Assembly (NCBI GenBank): GCA_020722985.1
Contig: DYJU01000003.1
Location: 1 to 54,193 of the forward strand
DNA length: 54,193 nt
From: Candidatus Methylomirabilis sp.
Lineage (GTDB): Bacteria; Oederibacteriota; PGYV01; DYJU01
Reading direction: 5' to 3'
The first letter of the stretch is position 1. Each line of letters starts with the position of its first letter. Shown one piece after another: positions 1 through 8,864 of the stretch. Under the pieces are notes generated by a model that was not told the DNA's origin, did no database searches, and saw only the letters and a program-made list of their open reading frames with translations. Made by a program: the position numbers and the translations under genes.

Positions 1-550
1 TCTTCCCAAATCCTCTTATTACAACAATATTCAGTTGTATTCCACACACCTCAACTTACTTCCGCCCCCACCACCTCGCATACCCAATATCCTCTCCCTA
101 CTTCTCCTTCTGAACCGTCCCATACATAATCCAGATTCTCCATCTTCTTCCCAAATTCTTTACGCACATCGCTTAAGTCTATTGCTAATACCGTATCTTC
201 CCTGATTCGTCTTGCCCCTTCCTTTATCAAACCACTATTTATTTCTCCCGTCAAATATTCTTTTCTCATCTGATGCACCAATCTATTCTCTATATTTTTA
301 TTAACTTTATCTTTTCGCAAAGACTTCTTGCTATTTCTGACAACTTAACATCTCTTGCTGCCTGCATTCCATATATTACCTGTTTTACAAACTTCCTTCT
401 CGGCCTGCTCATCCCTTCACTTATTTTCATCGCAAATTTGTCAATTCGTTCTTTCGTTTCTATAAGAATTTTGTTATTATTTTTCATTGAGATTTCACCT
501 TTTGGGGAAAACTCTTTCCCCCGGGAAACTCTTTCCCTTTTTTTTATCAA
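1..550 (-). pseudogene. Decayed IS4-like DDE transposase, cut by the window edge
   Basis: Two minus-strand reading frames (550-290 and 320-51) join into one protein if a frameshift near 300-315 is repaired. The first ends in 'CEKIKLIKI' and the second continues with 'ENRLVHQMRKEYL'. The joined product carries 'MSRPRRKFVKQVIYGM', 'RDVKLSEIARSL', 'DTVLAIDLSDVRKEF' and 'DGSEGEVGRGYWVCEVVGAEV', which I recognise as the N-terminal half and first catalytic Asp region (AIDLSD) of IS4-like transposases. After the stop at 51 another frame reads 'LNIVVIRGFGK', resembling a later part of the same family, so an internal deletion is likely. The true start is probably the Met of 'MKNNNKILIETK' near 487, because the codons before it lie in a GGGAAA/TTTCCC palindrome cluster. 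Frameshift, deletion and edge truncation make it a relic. The family call is from memory of the motif pattern. Confidence 0.6.
503..540. repeat. Two adjacent GGGAAA-TTTCCC palindromes
   Basis: Two hairpin-capable units stand side by side, each reading about GGGAAA(A)CTCTTTCCC. A related half site 'ggggaaactccagc' lies at about 643-656. They sit just upstream of the probable start of the transposase relic, so they could be the left end or a leader of that insertion sequence. Nothing else marks the 551-727 stretch, which is AT-rich and non-coding. Confidence 0.4.
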
Positions 551-727
551 AATTGAGTATACATGAAAAAAATCATTTTTTAAATCTTTTTTTGTTTTTC
601 CCTTTATTTATCAAGGGTTTTCTGGATTTGCAATGTAAAAAATGGGGAAACTCCAGCTGTTAAAATTTTTTGTAATATTATTTGCCTTATAAAATAATTC
701 TATAAATACTGATAAAAAAGTATGTAT

Positions 728-1044
728 GTAATAGTTTAGCCACTGGAAGAATAAAATTGATCAATAAATTTTTTCTGTTGTTATTTTAAAGTCAGGCGAA
801 TAATGCCCTTTATCTTCTATTCTACCGTTCATTGAGCCTGACAAAGAAATCTTGCTTTTACTTCCAATCGCCTTTTAATGTTACCTTCTTTCGTTTTTCA
901 ACTGCGAGATTGCTTCCTTAAGCCTCATATATTTTATTTTCCCCTCTACCCTCCTCTTTTGGCTTTCTAAGAATGACACTACCAGGTGTTTCCTTACTAA
1001 TAGCCACACTTTTACAAATGGACTCCTGCGGGCTGAACTATTAC
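728..1044 (+). mobile_element. MITE-like element, copy 1, with 8-bp target duplication
   Basis: This non-coding element opens with GTAATAGTTTAGCCACTGG and closes with GGCTGAACTATTAC, which are imperfect inverted terminal repeats. It is flanked by a perfect direct repeat GTATGTAT (720-727 and 1045-1052), the footprint of a transposition. Inside are the family's conserved blocks 'AAGTCAGGCGAA', 'GAGCCTGACAAAG', 'GATTGCTTCCTTAAGCCTCA' and 'AGAATGACA'. It lies downstream of the ppdK 3' end and its terminator. No ORF in it is preserved between copies. Among the copies this one looks comparatively recent because the duplication is intact. Confidence 0.85.
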
Positions 1045-1122
1045 GTATGTATTATAAAAGTAGGGACACGTCGACGAAAGAGACTGTCTCAAAAGTTTGG
1101 GGTTTTCTGAGTGCTATTCCAA

Positions 1123-1154
1123 TAAAAAAGGACGGCAACAATGATTTGCCGTCC
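1123..1154 (-). terminator. Intrinsic terminator of ppdK
   Basis: A perfect 9-bp stem GGACGGCAA/TTGCCGTCC with a 7-nt loop lies 20 bases past the ppdK stop. On the minus strand it is followed by a run of U (A-run at 1123-1129). The other side is also T-rich, so it could work in both directions. Confidence 0.85.
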
Positions 1155-1173
1155 TTTTTAAAATTTTTATATT

Positions 1174-3969
1174 TTATTTATCTCTCTCTTTAGTTTTTTT
1201 CCCTTTTTTTTCTATTTTTTCTTTTACTGCTGCCTGTGCAGCTGCAAGCCTTGCAATAGGAACTCTGAAAGGTGAGCAGGAAACATAATCAAGTCCAGTT
1301 CTATGACAGAATTCAACAGAAGCAGGGTCTCCACCATGTTCACCACATATTCCTAACTTTAATTTGGGTCTTGTTGACCTTCCTGCTTTAACTGCTATAT
1401 CAACTAATTTACCAACACCTTCCTGGTCAAGAGTCTGGAATGGATCCTTTTCAAATATGCCCTTATCTATATATACTTTTGTAAATTTCCCGGAATCATC
1501 CCGTGAAAAACCAAGTGTTGTCTGGGTTAAATCATTTGTTCCAAATGAGAAAAACTCTGCTTCTTTTGCAATTTCATCTGCTGTTATTGCAGCCCTCGGT
1601 ATCTCTATCATTGTTCCAACCATATATTGAATTTTTACGCCTTTCTCTTCCATTACTTTTTTGGCTGTTTCATCAATTATTTTCTTCTGATCAATAAACT
1701 CCTTTAAAAATCCAACAAGCGGAACCATAACTTCCGGAACTATTTTTTTACCTTTTTCTATAAGATTTGCCGCAGCTTCAAAAATAGCCCTTGCCTGCAT
1801 TTCTGAAATTTCAGGATAAGTAATACCAAGGCGACAACCTCTATGTCCAAGCATTGGATTAAATTCATGCAACTCTTCTACCCTATGAAGTAATTTTTCC
1901 GCTTTTTCAAGGTCATTTTTCCCTTCTGGAACAAGTTCAAGTGCTTTTTTAATTATTTCATTATTGGTTGTAGTTGTATTATTTGCTTTCATCGTAACTA
2001 TCTCAGACATTAATTCTTCTCTTTTGGGTAAAAATTCATGAAGTGGTGGGTCAAGTAATCTTATTGTAACTGAATAACCTTCCATTGTTGCAAATAATCC
2101 TTCAAAATCACTTCTCTGCATTGGTAAAAGTTTGTCAAGAGCATCTCTTCTTCCTTTTTCATCATGAGCAAGAATCATTGCCTGCATATGCGGCAATCTA
2201 TCTTCGGCAAAAAACATATGTTCTGTCCTACAAAGCCCTATCCCTTCTGCTCCAAAATTCCTTGCTACTTTTGCATCTCTTGGAATATCAGCATTTGCTC
2301 TTACTTTTAATTTTCTCATTTTATCAACCCATTTCATAAATATTCCAAATTCGCCTTCCATTTTAGGTTCAACAGTCGGAACTTTTCCTAAAATCACATT
2401 ACCGGTTGAACCGTCCAGAGAAATCCAATCACCTTCTTTTACTACTATATCTTTACCTTTTACTAAAAATTGCTTATTATCTTCATCAATTTTTAAATCC
2501 TCACATCCTGCAACACAGCATTTACCCATACCCCTTGCAACAACTGCTGCATGTGATGTCATACCACCACGTGCTGTTAAAATACCTTTTGCTTTATCCA
2601 TCCCATGTATATCATCAGGACATGTTTCTAACCTGACTAAAATAACCTTTTCGCCTTTTTCTGCCCATTCAACTGCTTCATCTGCTGTAAAAACAACCCT
2701 GCCTGAAGAAGCGCCTGGCGATGCTGGTAATCCTTTTGCAATTATATTAAGTTTTACTTTCGGATCAAAAACCGGATGCAACAACTGGTCAAGGGTATTA
2801 GGCGCAACTCTTAATATCGCTTCTTCTTCTGTTATTAATCCTTCCTTAACCATATCTACAGCAATTCTTACCGCTGCTTTTGCCGTTCTTTTTCCCGACC
2901 TTGTCTGTAACATAAATAATTTTTTCTTTTCTATTGTAAATTCAAAATCCTGAACATCCCTGTAATGTTTTTCCAATCTGCTGGTTATTTCTCTGAGTTG
3001 CCTGAAAACTTCTGGCATTTCTTTTTCAAGTTCTGAAATTGGTTTTGGTGTTCTTATACCAGCAACTACATCTTCTCCCTGTGCGTTTGTCAGGTATTCG
3101 CCATAAAATACTTTCTCTCCTGTTGCCGGATTTCTGGTAAAACCAACACCGGTTCCAGAATCATCTCCCATATTTCCAAAAACCATTGTCTGAACATTAA
3201 CAGCTGTTCCTAAATTATGTGGTATATCATTTAATTTCCTATATGTTATTGCCCTTTCATTCATCCACGAATTAAAAACTGCGTTTCTTGCTATTCTTAA
3301 TTGTTCAATGGGATCCTGCGGAAAATCAACACCTTTTTCTTTCTTATAAATTTCTTTAAATTGTTTAACAAGAGTTTTCATATCTTCAGCAGTAAGTTCC
3401 ACATCATGTTTTACACCTTTTTTTTCTTTTAACTCATCAATCTTTCTTTCAAAGAAATGCTTGGAGATACCAACTGCGACATCTGAAAACATCTGTATAA
3501 ATCTTCTGTAACTATCATAAGCGAATCTTTCATTACCGGTAAGTTTTGCAAGACCTTCTACAACTTTATCATTTATTCCTAAATTTAAAATTGTATCCAT
3601 CATACCAGGCATTGAAAATTTTGCCCCTGAACGCACAGAAACCAATAATGGATTATTAAGGTCTCCAAATTTTTTGCCTGTTACTTCTTCTAATTTTTTT
3701 ACATAAACAAGCATCTCTTTATCAACCGCATCTGGTATTTTTTTATTATTTTCGTAATACATATTGCATACTTCTGTGGTTATAGTAAAACCTGGCGGGA
3801 CCGGAATTCCTGCATTTGTCATTTCAGCAAGTCCAGCACCTTTCCCCCCTAAAAGCGCTCGCATTTCTCCATTGCCATCAGCTTTGCCTTTGCCGAAAAA
3901 ATAAATATATTTTTTTCCGGCTTTTTTTTCTGGTTTTGTTTTACCTTTTGCCTTTTTTATTTTTGCCAT
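1174..3969 (-). CDS. ppdK: Pyruvate, phosphate dikinase
   Basis: The enzyme interconverts pyruvate, ATP and phosphate with phosphoenolpyruvate, AMP and pyrophosphate in the cytoplasm. At 931 residues it has the normal length plus lysine-rich tails at both ends. The ATP-grasp N-terminal domain shows 'GGKGAGLAEM' near residue 41 and 'SVRSGAKFSMPGMMDT' near 115. The swivelling domain carries the phosphorylated His in 'GGMTSHAAVVARGMG' near 470. The C-terminal barrel shows 'FGTNDLTQTTLGFSRDD' and the catalytic Cys in 'GICGEHGGDP' near 875. The start is supported by GAGGAGG eight bases upstream of ATG. It is a single-gene unit with its own promoter and terminator. With the membrane pyrophosphatase at 47622-49913 it suggests pyrophosphate-linked energy metabolism; that link is inference. 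Confidence 0.97.
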   Translation of the reverse strand: MAKIKKAKGKTKPEKKAGKKYIYFFGKGKADGNGEMRALLGGKGAGLAEMTNAGIPVPPGFTITTEVCNMYYENNKKIPDAVDKEMLVYVKKLEEVTGKKFGDLNNPLLVSVRSGAKFSMPGMMDTILNLGINDKVVEGLAKLTGNERFAYDSYRRFIQMFSDVAVGISKHFFERKIDELKEKKGVKHDVELTAEDMKTLVKQFKEIYKKEKGVDFPQDPIEQLRIARNAVFNSWMNERAITYRKLNDIPHNLGTAVNVQTMVFGNMGDDSGTGVGFTRNPATGEKVFYGEYLTNAQGEDVVAGIRTPKPISELEKEMPEVFRQLREITSRLEKHYRDVQDFEFTIEKKKLFMLQTRSGKRTAKAAVRIAVDMVKEGLITEEEAILRVAPNTLDQLLHPVFDPKVKLNIIAKGLPASPGASSGRVVFTADEAVEWAEKGEKVILVRLETCPDDIHGMDKAKGILTARGGMTSHAAVVARGMGKCCVAGCEDLKIDEDNKQFLVKGKDIVVKEGDWISLDGSTGNVILGKVPTVEPKMEGEFGIFMKWVDKMRKLKVRANADIPRDAKVARNFGAEGIGLCRTEHMFFAEDRLPHMQAMILAHDEKGRRDALDKLLPMQRSDFEGLFATMEGYSVTIRLLDPPLHEFLPKREELMSEIVTMKANNTTTTNNEIIKKALELVPEGKNDLEKAEKLLHRVEELHEFNPMLGHRGCRLGITYPEISEMQARAIFEAAANLIEKGKKIVPEVMVPLVGFLKEFIDQKKIIDETAKKVMEEKGVKIQYMVGTMIEIPRAAITADEIAKEAEFFSFGTNDLTQTTLGFSRDDSGKFTKVYIDKGIFEKDPFQTLDQEGVGKLVDIAVKAGRSTRPKLKLGICGEHGGDPASVEFCHRTGLDYVSCSPFRVPIARLAAAQAAVKEKIEKKGKKTKERDK

Positions 3970-4015
3970 ATTTTAAATCCTCCTCTTTTATATATTTTTA
4001 TTTATTAATTTTAAA

Positions 4016-4043
4016 ATTTTACTACTATATTTTTTTGTGTCAA
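4016..4043 (-). promoter_or_regulatory. Sigma-70 type promoter for ppdK
   Basis: On the minus strand TTGACA is followed after 16 bases by TAAAAT, about 45 bases upstream of the ppdK start. The match to consensus is strong for such an AT-rich background. MITE copy 2 begins 40 bases further upstream. Confidence 0.6.
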
Positions 4044-4082
4044 GAATAATTTTAAAAAACAAGTAATCAATGATTATGACAC

Positions 4083-4436
4083 GTAATGGTTTAGTTACTG
4101 AAAAAGCAACATTGAACAAAATATAAATTTTTAAAACATATATTTTATATCTTTGCAACCACTTTTATCTTTGCCATTTTAAAGTCAGGTGAATAATTCC
4201 CTCTGTCTTCTATTCCACCGTTCAATGGACCTGATAAAGCAATTTTGCTTTTATACCCGATCGCCTTTTCGCCTTGTTTTCTTCTGCTTTTAACTGCCAG
4301 ATTGATTCCTTAAGCCTCATATGTCCTTTTTTTCTCTTCTGCACTTTCCTTTCGGTTTCCTGAGAATGACAGTGCCATATATTTACTTACTGATAGCCAA
4401 ACTTTTCCAGGTTACTTCTGGTGGCTGAACTATTAC
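4083..4436 (+). mobile_element. MITE-like element, copy 2
   Basis: The left end 'GTAATGGTTTAGTTACTG' and right end 'GTGGCTGAACTATTAC' frame the same internal blocks as copy 1 ('AAAGTCAGGTGAA', 'GGACCTGATAAAGCAATTTTGC', 'AACTGCCAGATTG', 'GAGAATGACA'). It is about 30 bases longer than most copies because of an AT-rich insertion near the left end. No matching target duplication is visible, so it is probably an older copy. It occupies most of the gap between the ppdK promoter and the 3' end of the fatty-acid operon. Confidence 0.8.
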
Positions 4437-4483
4437 TTTTTCTTTCCTTACCTCTTTCGGATTTGTAAAAATGGCGCCTTAAA

Positions 4484-4543
4484 GAGTTTTTCTACTAATA
4501 TATATGAACTTTTGTAAGTTAATTTCAATATCTGAACTATTGA
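4484..4543 (+). repeat. Degenerate right-end fragment of the MITE family
   Basis: About 60 bases resemble the last part of the element ('TTCTACTAATATATATGAACTTTT...TCTGAACTATTG'), with many changes. It follows copy 2 by about 50 bases. The remaining stretch to 4698 is AT-rich with short AACAATTAACA-like runs and no feature I can name. Confidence 0.5.
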
Positions 4544-4698
4544 TATGCCAATATTTTTGTATTTAAAATTTCATCTTTTATAATTCAACATCCAATAATA
4601 GATTTTTAAAAAGCAATCAACAACTAACAATTAACATCTGGAAACTTACAACCTGCATTTATAATCTGGCATTTGCTACTTACAATTCAATGTCTTTG

Positions 4699-5871
4699 TC
4701 AAACCTTTTGTTTTACCTGTTCTTTTATCAATTTAGCAGCAATTTCATTTAATTGTATCTGATTCGTACCTTCATATATTTGTGTAATTTTTGCATCTCG
4801 CATCATTTTTTCAACAGGATATTCTTTCATATAACCATAACCACCAAACACCTGAACAGCATTTGTAGTAACACGCATTGCAACTTCTGAAGCGAAATAC
4901 TTGCACATCGCAGATTCTTTTGCAAAATCTTTTGCACCAGAATCTATAGTTCTCGCCACCGAATATAAAAGAGCTCTGGCAGCTTCAACTTCAACTGCCA
5001 TATTTGCTAGCATATGCTGAACTGCCTGTATAGATGATATTGTTTTCCCGAACTGGACCCGCTGTCTGGAATATGCAAGTGCTTCTTCTAATGCACCAGC
5101 TGCTATACCAAGCGCCTGTGCCGCAACACCAGGTCTTGAATGATTTAAAGTATTCACCGCCACAATAAAACCGTGCCCTTCTTTACCTATAATATTTTCT
5201 TCTGGCACTTCACAGTCCTGAAAAACAAGTTCCCTTGTGGCAGAAGCCCTTATTCCCATTTTATTTTCTTTTTTACCAAAACTAAAACCTGGCATTCCTT
5301 TTTCAACTATAAAAGCTGTTGCCCCGCGTGTTCCTTTTGCTTTATCTGTAATTGCAATAACGCTATATACCTGGGCTTCGCCACCATTGGTAATCCATTG
5401 CTTGGTTCCATTTAATATATATTTATTACCTTTCTTCACAGCTGTTGTTCTCATATTCCCGGCATCTGAACCAGCATCTGATTCTGTTAATGCAAATGCA
5501 GCAAGATATTCGCCAGATGATATTTTAGGTAAATATTTTTTCTTTTGTTCTTCATTTCCAGAAAGTAATATAGGAAATGTTCCTAAAGCCGTTGCAGCCA
5601 TTGCAAGGGATATTCCACCACATACTTTACTTAACTCTTCAACGGCTAAACAAAGCTTTATTATACCTTTTTCATTGGGATGAGCCATACCACCATATTC
5701 TTCGGGTATATAAAGCCCAGTAAGTCCTGCGTTTGCCATCTCTTTTACTATATCCCATGGAAAAATCGCTTCTTCATCGTATTTTTCTCTTACTGGCTTT
5801 ATCTTTTTAATTGCGAGTTCTTTAGCTGTTTCAACTATCATTTGTTCTTCTTCTGTTAAAAAATAATTCAC
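4699..5871 (-). CDS. Short-chain acyl-CoA dehydrogenase family protein
   Basis: A 390-residue FAD enzyme that oxidises acyl-CoA to trans-2-enoyl-CoA. 'ALTESDAGSDAG' near 132 and 'WITNGGEA' near 163 are the flavin/substrate-contact blocks. 'QVFGGYGYMKEYPVEKMMRDAK' precedes the C-terminal 'IYEGTNQIQLNEIA', whose Glu is the catalytic base in butyryl-CoA type enzymes. The start ATG overlaps the rnc stop by 4 bases (ATGA), so translation is probably coupled. It is the last gene of the fabD-fabG-acpP-fabF-rnc unit. An oxidative enzyme at the end of a biosynthetic operon is unusual. It could act on branched or short acyl-CoA or in electron bifurcation, but no etfAB lies in the window. Substrate is not determined. 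Confidence 0.93.
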   Translation of the reverse strand: MNYFLTEEEQMIVETAKELAIKKIKPVREKYDEEAIFPWDIVKEMANAGLTGLYIPEEYGGMAHPNEKGIIKLCLAVEELSKVCGGISLAMAATALGTFPILLSGNEEQKKKYLPKISSGEYLAAFALTESDAGSDAGNMRTTAVKKGNKYILNGTKQWITNGGEAQVYSVIAITDKAKGTRGATAFIVEKGMPGFSFGKKENKMGIRASATRELVFQDCEVPEENIIGKEGHGFIVAVNTLNHSRPGVAAQALGIAAGALEEALAYSRQRVQFGKTISSIQAVQHMLANMAVEVEAARALLYSVARTIDSGAKDFAKESAMCKYFASEVAMRVTTNAVQVFGGYGYMKEYPVEKMMRDAKITQIYEGTNQIQLNEIAAKLIKEQVKQKV

Positions 5872-6557
5872 TTTATGCCCTCCTTATATAAATTTTTTAT
5901 TGCAATTTTTGCTGCATTTTGCTCAGCATATTTTATCGTATCACCCTGTCCATTTCCATATAACTTATTATTTATATAAACTTCTATAAAAAATATTTTT
6001 TTATGCTCTTTACCTGCTGTTTTTACCAGTTTATACTCCGGTAAAACATTTTTAAAATTTTTATTAACCATCATCTGCAATTTTGATTTATAATCTTCAA
6101 AATCTTTTTTATTTTTAATATCAATTAAAATTTTCTTATATATTGATAAAATAAACTTCTCAGATTCATCATATCCTAAAATTAGATATATTGCTCCTAT
6201 CAATGCTTCTATAACATCACTTATTATTCTTTTATTTTTTTTTATATCTTCTTTTGTTAATGTTTTACCATATTTAATATATTTATAAACTCTATTTTCA
6301 ACACCAATATTATATAATATTTCCTTACTTACCAGATAACTTTTTATTTTTGAAAGATCGCCTGTAAGATAATCTGGAAAATTTTTATAAATATAATTAA
6401 TAATACAAAGACCTAAAACAGCATCACCTATAAATTCAAACTTCTCGTAATTTTTATCACCTGATGATTTATGAGAAAATGCAGTTTGAATTTCAGGCCT
6501 TTCTAATAATTTTTTTTCTTTTAAAAAATTTTCTAATTTATTAGATAAGAATATCAT
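5868..6557 (-). CDS. rnc: Ribonuclease III
   Basis: Endonuclease cutting double-stranded RNA, for example in rRNA precursor processing. At 229 residues it has the usual bacterial length. The signature '[16 protein letters not shown]' is near residue 37, '[15 protein letters not shown]' near 111 carries the second acidic cluster, and a double-stranded RNA-binding domain spans about 155-225 ('[12 protein letters not shown]', '[14 protein letters not shown]'). It overlaps fabF upstream and the acyl-CoA dehydrogenase downstream by 4 bases each, both as ATGA, so it is embedded in the fatty-acid operon. The acpP-fabF-rnc order is common in bacteria. Confidence 0.96.
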   Translation of the reverse strand: MIFLSNKLENFLKEKKLLERPEIQTAFSHKSSGDKNYEKFEFIGDAVLGLCIINYIYKNFPDYLTGDLSKIKSYLVSKEILYNIGVENRVYKYIKYGKTLTKEDIKKNKRIISDVIEALIGAIYLILGYDESEKFILSIYKKILIDIKNKKDFEDYKSKLQMMVNKNFKNVLPEYKLVKTAGKEHKKIFFIEVYINNKLYGNGQGDTIKYAEQNAAKIAIKNLYKEGIK

Positions 6558-7792
6558 TCATATTTTTTAAAAATCAAAGTAGCGTTATGACCACCAAACC
6601 CAAAAGAATTTGTGAGTGCGTATTTTACATTATGCTGTCTTTTAACATTGGGCACATAATCTAAATCGCATTCTGGATCTGGTGTTTCTAAATTTATCGT
6701 TGGATGTAAAACTCCATTCATAATGGATAAAATGCATACTATTGCTTCAACCGCACCTGTTCCGCCAAGCATATGCCCTGTCATTGATTTGGTTGAATTG
6801 ATAGGTATCTTATATGCATATTCTCCAAAAACCGATTTTATCGCCCTTGTTTCTGCCTGATCATTAAGTAAAGTTGATGTTCCATGAGCATTTATATAAT
6901 TTATTTCTTCTGGTTTTATTCCAGCATCTTTTAACGCATTTTTCATACATAAAGCACCACCTTCCCCATTTTCTGGTGGTGCCGTCATATGAAAAGCATC
7001 ATCAGATGCTCCATAGCCGAAAACTTCGGCTAAAATTTTTGCTCCTCTTTTTTTCGCAAATTCAAGTTCTTCTAAAATTAAAATTCCAGCACCATCAGCC
7101 ATAACAAAACCATCCCTGTTTTTATCAAATGGTCTTGATGCTTTTTCTGGTTCGTCATTTCTTTCTGATAAACTTCTTGCCGCACAAAAACCAGCGAGTC
7201 CAAGAGGAGTTATTGCACCTTCCACTCCTCCTGTTACTGCAACTTCTGCATCGCCCCTCTTTATCAATTTATACGCTTCTCCTATGGAATGTGTGCTTGT
7301 TGCACATGCAGTAACAATACAAAAATTCGGTCCTTTAAAACCATATCGCATTGAAATATACGCACCTGCCATATTTGGTATAAGCATAGGTATTAAAAAA
7401 GGTGAAATTCTGCTAACACCTTTTTGTAATAAAACAGTTTGCTGTTCTTCTATTATATTTAATCCTCCTATGCCCGAACCAACCACAACCGCCACCCGTT
7501 CTTTGTCAATTGTATCTAAATTTAAACCTGATTGTGTTAAAGCTTCTTTTGAAGCTTTTAATGCATATTGAATAAAACGTGGCGTTCTTTTTATTTCTTT
7601 TTTCCCCAGAACTTCTTCTGGATTAAAATTTTTTATTTCACCTGCAATTTTAGTTGGATAGGTGGATACATCAAAAAGGGTAACTTTTCCTATTCCGCTT
7701 TTTCCAGAAAGCAAATTTTGCCACATCTCATAAACTGAATTACCAACAGGAGTTAAAACTCCCATTCCTGTAACAACAACTCTTCTATTCAT
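6554..7792 (-). CDS. fabF: Beta-ketoacyl-ACP synthase II
   Basis: Condensing enzyme of type II fatty acid synthesis that joins malonyl-ACP to the growing acyl-ACP. At 412 residues it has the standard length. The nucleophile Cys lies in '[15 protein letters not shown]' near 164. The two catalytic His are in '[14 protein letters not shown]' near 304 and '[18 protein letters not shown]' near 340. The C-terminus keeps '[14 protein letters not shown]'. It lies 21 bases downstream of acpP with an AAGGAA site before the ATG. Confidence 0.97.
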   Translation of the reverse strand: MNRRVVVTGMGVLTPVGNSVYEMWQNLLSGKSGIGKVTLFDVSTYPTKIAGEIKNFNPEEVLGKKEIKRTPRFIQYALKASKEALTQSGLNLDTIDKERVAVVVGSGIGGLNIIEEQQTVLLQKGVSRISPFLIPMLIPNMAGAYISMRYGFKGPNFCIVTACATSTHSIGEAYKLIKRGDAEVAVTGGVEGAITPLGLAGFCAARSLSERNDEPEKASRPFDKNRDGFVMADGAGILILEELEFAKKRGAKILAEVFGYGASDDAFHMTAPPENGEGGALCMKNALKDAGIKPEEINYINAHGTSTLLNDQAETRAIKSVFGEYAYKIPINSTKSMTGHMLGGTGAVEAIVCILSIMNGVLHPTINLETPDPECDLDYVPNVKRQHNVKYALTNSFGFGGHNATLIFKKYE

Positions 7793-7813
7793 TTTAATTT
7801 CCTTATTTATAAA

Positions 7814-8065
7814 TTAATTTTGCTGTATTTTAACTTTTATATGCTCTATTGTCTCTCCAACGGTTTTAATTTTTTCTGCTTCTTCATCTGGTATTTCAAT
7901 ACCAAATTCTTCTTCAAGTGCCATAACTAATTCTACAGTATCAAGTGAATCTGCCCCTAAATCATCAACATAAGATGCTTCTGGTTTTACTTCAGAAGGA
8001 TCAATTCCTAACTGTGCCACTATAACGTCTTTTACTCTTTCTTCCACTGTTTTTTCGTCTGCCAT
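7814..8065 (-). CDS. acpP: Acyl carrier protein
   Basis: Small acidic carrier of acyl chains, 83 residues. The phosphopantetheine attachment Ser is in '[21 protein letters not shown]' (about residue 40). A strong site AAAGGAGG stands before the ATG. It is placed between fabG and fabF, as in most bacterial fab clusters. Confidence 0.98.
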   Translation of the reverse strand: MADEKTVEERVKDVIVAQLGIDPSEVKPEASYVDDLGADSLDTVELVMALEEEFGIEIPDEEAEKIKTVGETIEHIKVKIQQN

Positions 8066-8106
8066 TTTAAAACCTCCTTTAAATTAAAATATAATTTTTA
8101 AAATTT

Positions 8107-8850
8107 TTACATAGCAAGTCCGCCGTCGACCCTTATCACCTCCCCTGTAACATAAGATGAAAGATCTGAAGCAAGATATAAAACTGTATTTGCGACATCA
8201 TCAGGTGTGCCCAATGTTTTCATTGGAATATTTTCCAGATATTTATTTATAACATCTTGACTTAATTTATCTGTCATTGCCGTCCTTATAAAACCAGGAG
8301 CTACGGCATTTGCCCTGATATTTCTTCCTGCAAATTCTTTTGCGGTTGTTTTTGTAAGACCTATTACGCCTGCTTTTGACGCTGAGTAATTTGCCTGTCC
8401 GGCATTACCAAATAACCCAACAACAGAAGATATATTTATAATACTCCCGTTTCTCTGTTTTGCCATAATTTTTGTAACTGCCTTTGTAAAATTAAAAACG
8501 CCTTTTAAATTTATATTTATAACTAAATCCCAATCCTTTTCTGTCATTCTTAATAGCAAAGTATCTCTTGTTATGCCAGCATTGTTGACAAGTATATCAA
8601 TCTTTTTAAATCTATCAAAAATTTTGTTAACAATTCCCTCAACTTCTATTGTATTTGAAACATCAGTTTTATATGCTTCTGTATCAACTCCAGATTTTTT
8701 TATATCATCCGCTGTTGCTTTTGCTTTTTCGTAATTCACATCAACCAGTGCAATTGATGCCCCTTCTGATGCTAATTTCCTTGCTATTGCTTCGCCTATG
8801 CCCTGGGCTCCACCTGTAACTATTGCCACTTTATCTTTTAACAATGACAT
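8107..8850 (-). CDS. fabG: 3-oxoacyl-ACP reductase
   Basis: NADPH-dependent reductase of the fatty acid cycle, short-chain dehydrogenase family, 247 residues. The nucleotide-binding 'TGGAQGIGEAIA' is at about 12-23, 'NNAG' near 90, the catalytic Ser in 'NISSVVG' near 142, and Tyr/Lys in 'YSASKAGV' near 155. 'GEVIRVDGGLAM' closes the protein, typical of FabG. AGGAGAT lies in front of the ATG. Confidence 0.97.
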   Translation of the reverse strand: MSLLKDKVAIVTGGAQGIGEAIARKLASEGASIALVDVNYEKAKATADDIKKSGVDTEAYKTDVSNTIEVEGIVNKIFDRFKKIDILVNNAGITRDTLLLRMTEKDWDLVININLKGVFNFTKAVTKIMAKQRNGSIINISSVVGLFGNAGQANYSASKAGVIGLTKTTAKEFAGRNIRANAVAPGFIRTAMTDKLSQDVINKYLENIPMKTLGTPDDVANTVLYLASDLSSYVTGEVIRVDGGLAM

Positions 8851-8864
8851 AAAATAATCTCCTT

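Noticed and set aside
1070-1110. 'GAGACTGTCTCAAAAG' as an insertion-sequence end
   Set aside because: It looks like the terminus of some IS families but no partner end or coding remnant is visible nearby.
4583-4690. AACAATTAACA-like direct repeats downstream of the acyl-CoA dehydrogenase
   Set aside because: Short, irregular and AT-rich; not distinguishable from low-complexity background.
5237-5683. 148-residue plus-strand ORF, and the similar one at 46821-47369
   Set aside because: Antisense shadows of the acyl-CoA dehydrogenase gene and ychF; no start signals and no recognisable domains.
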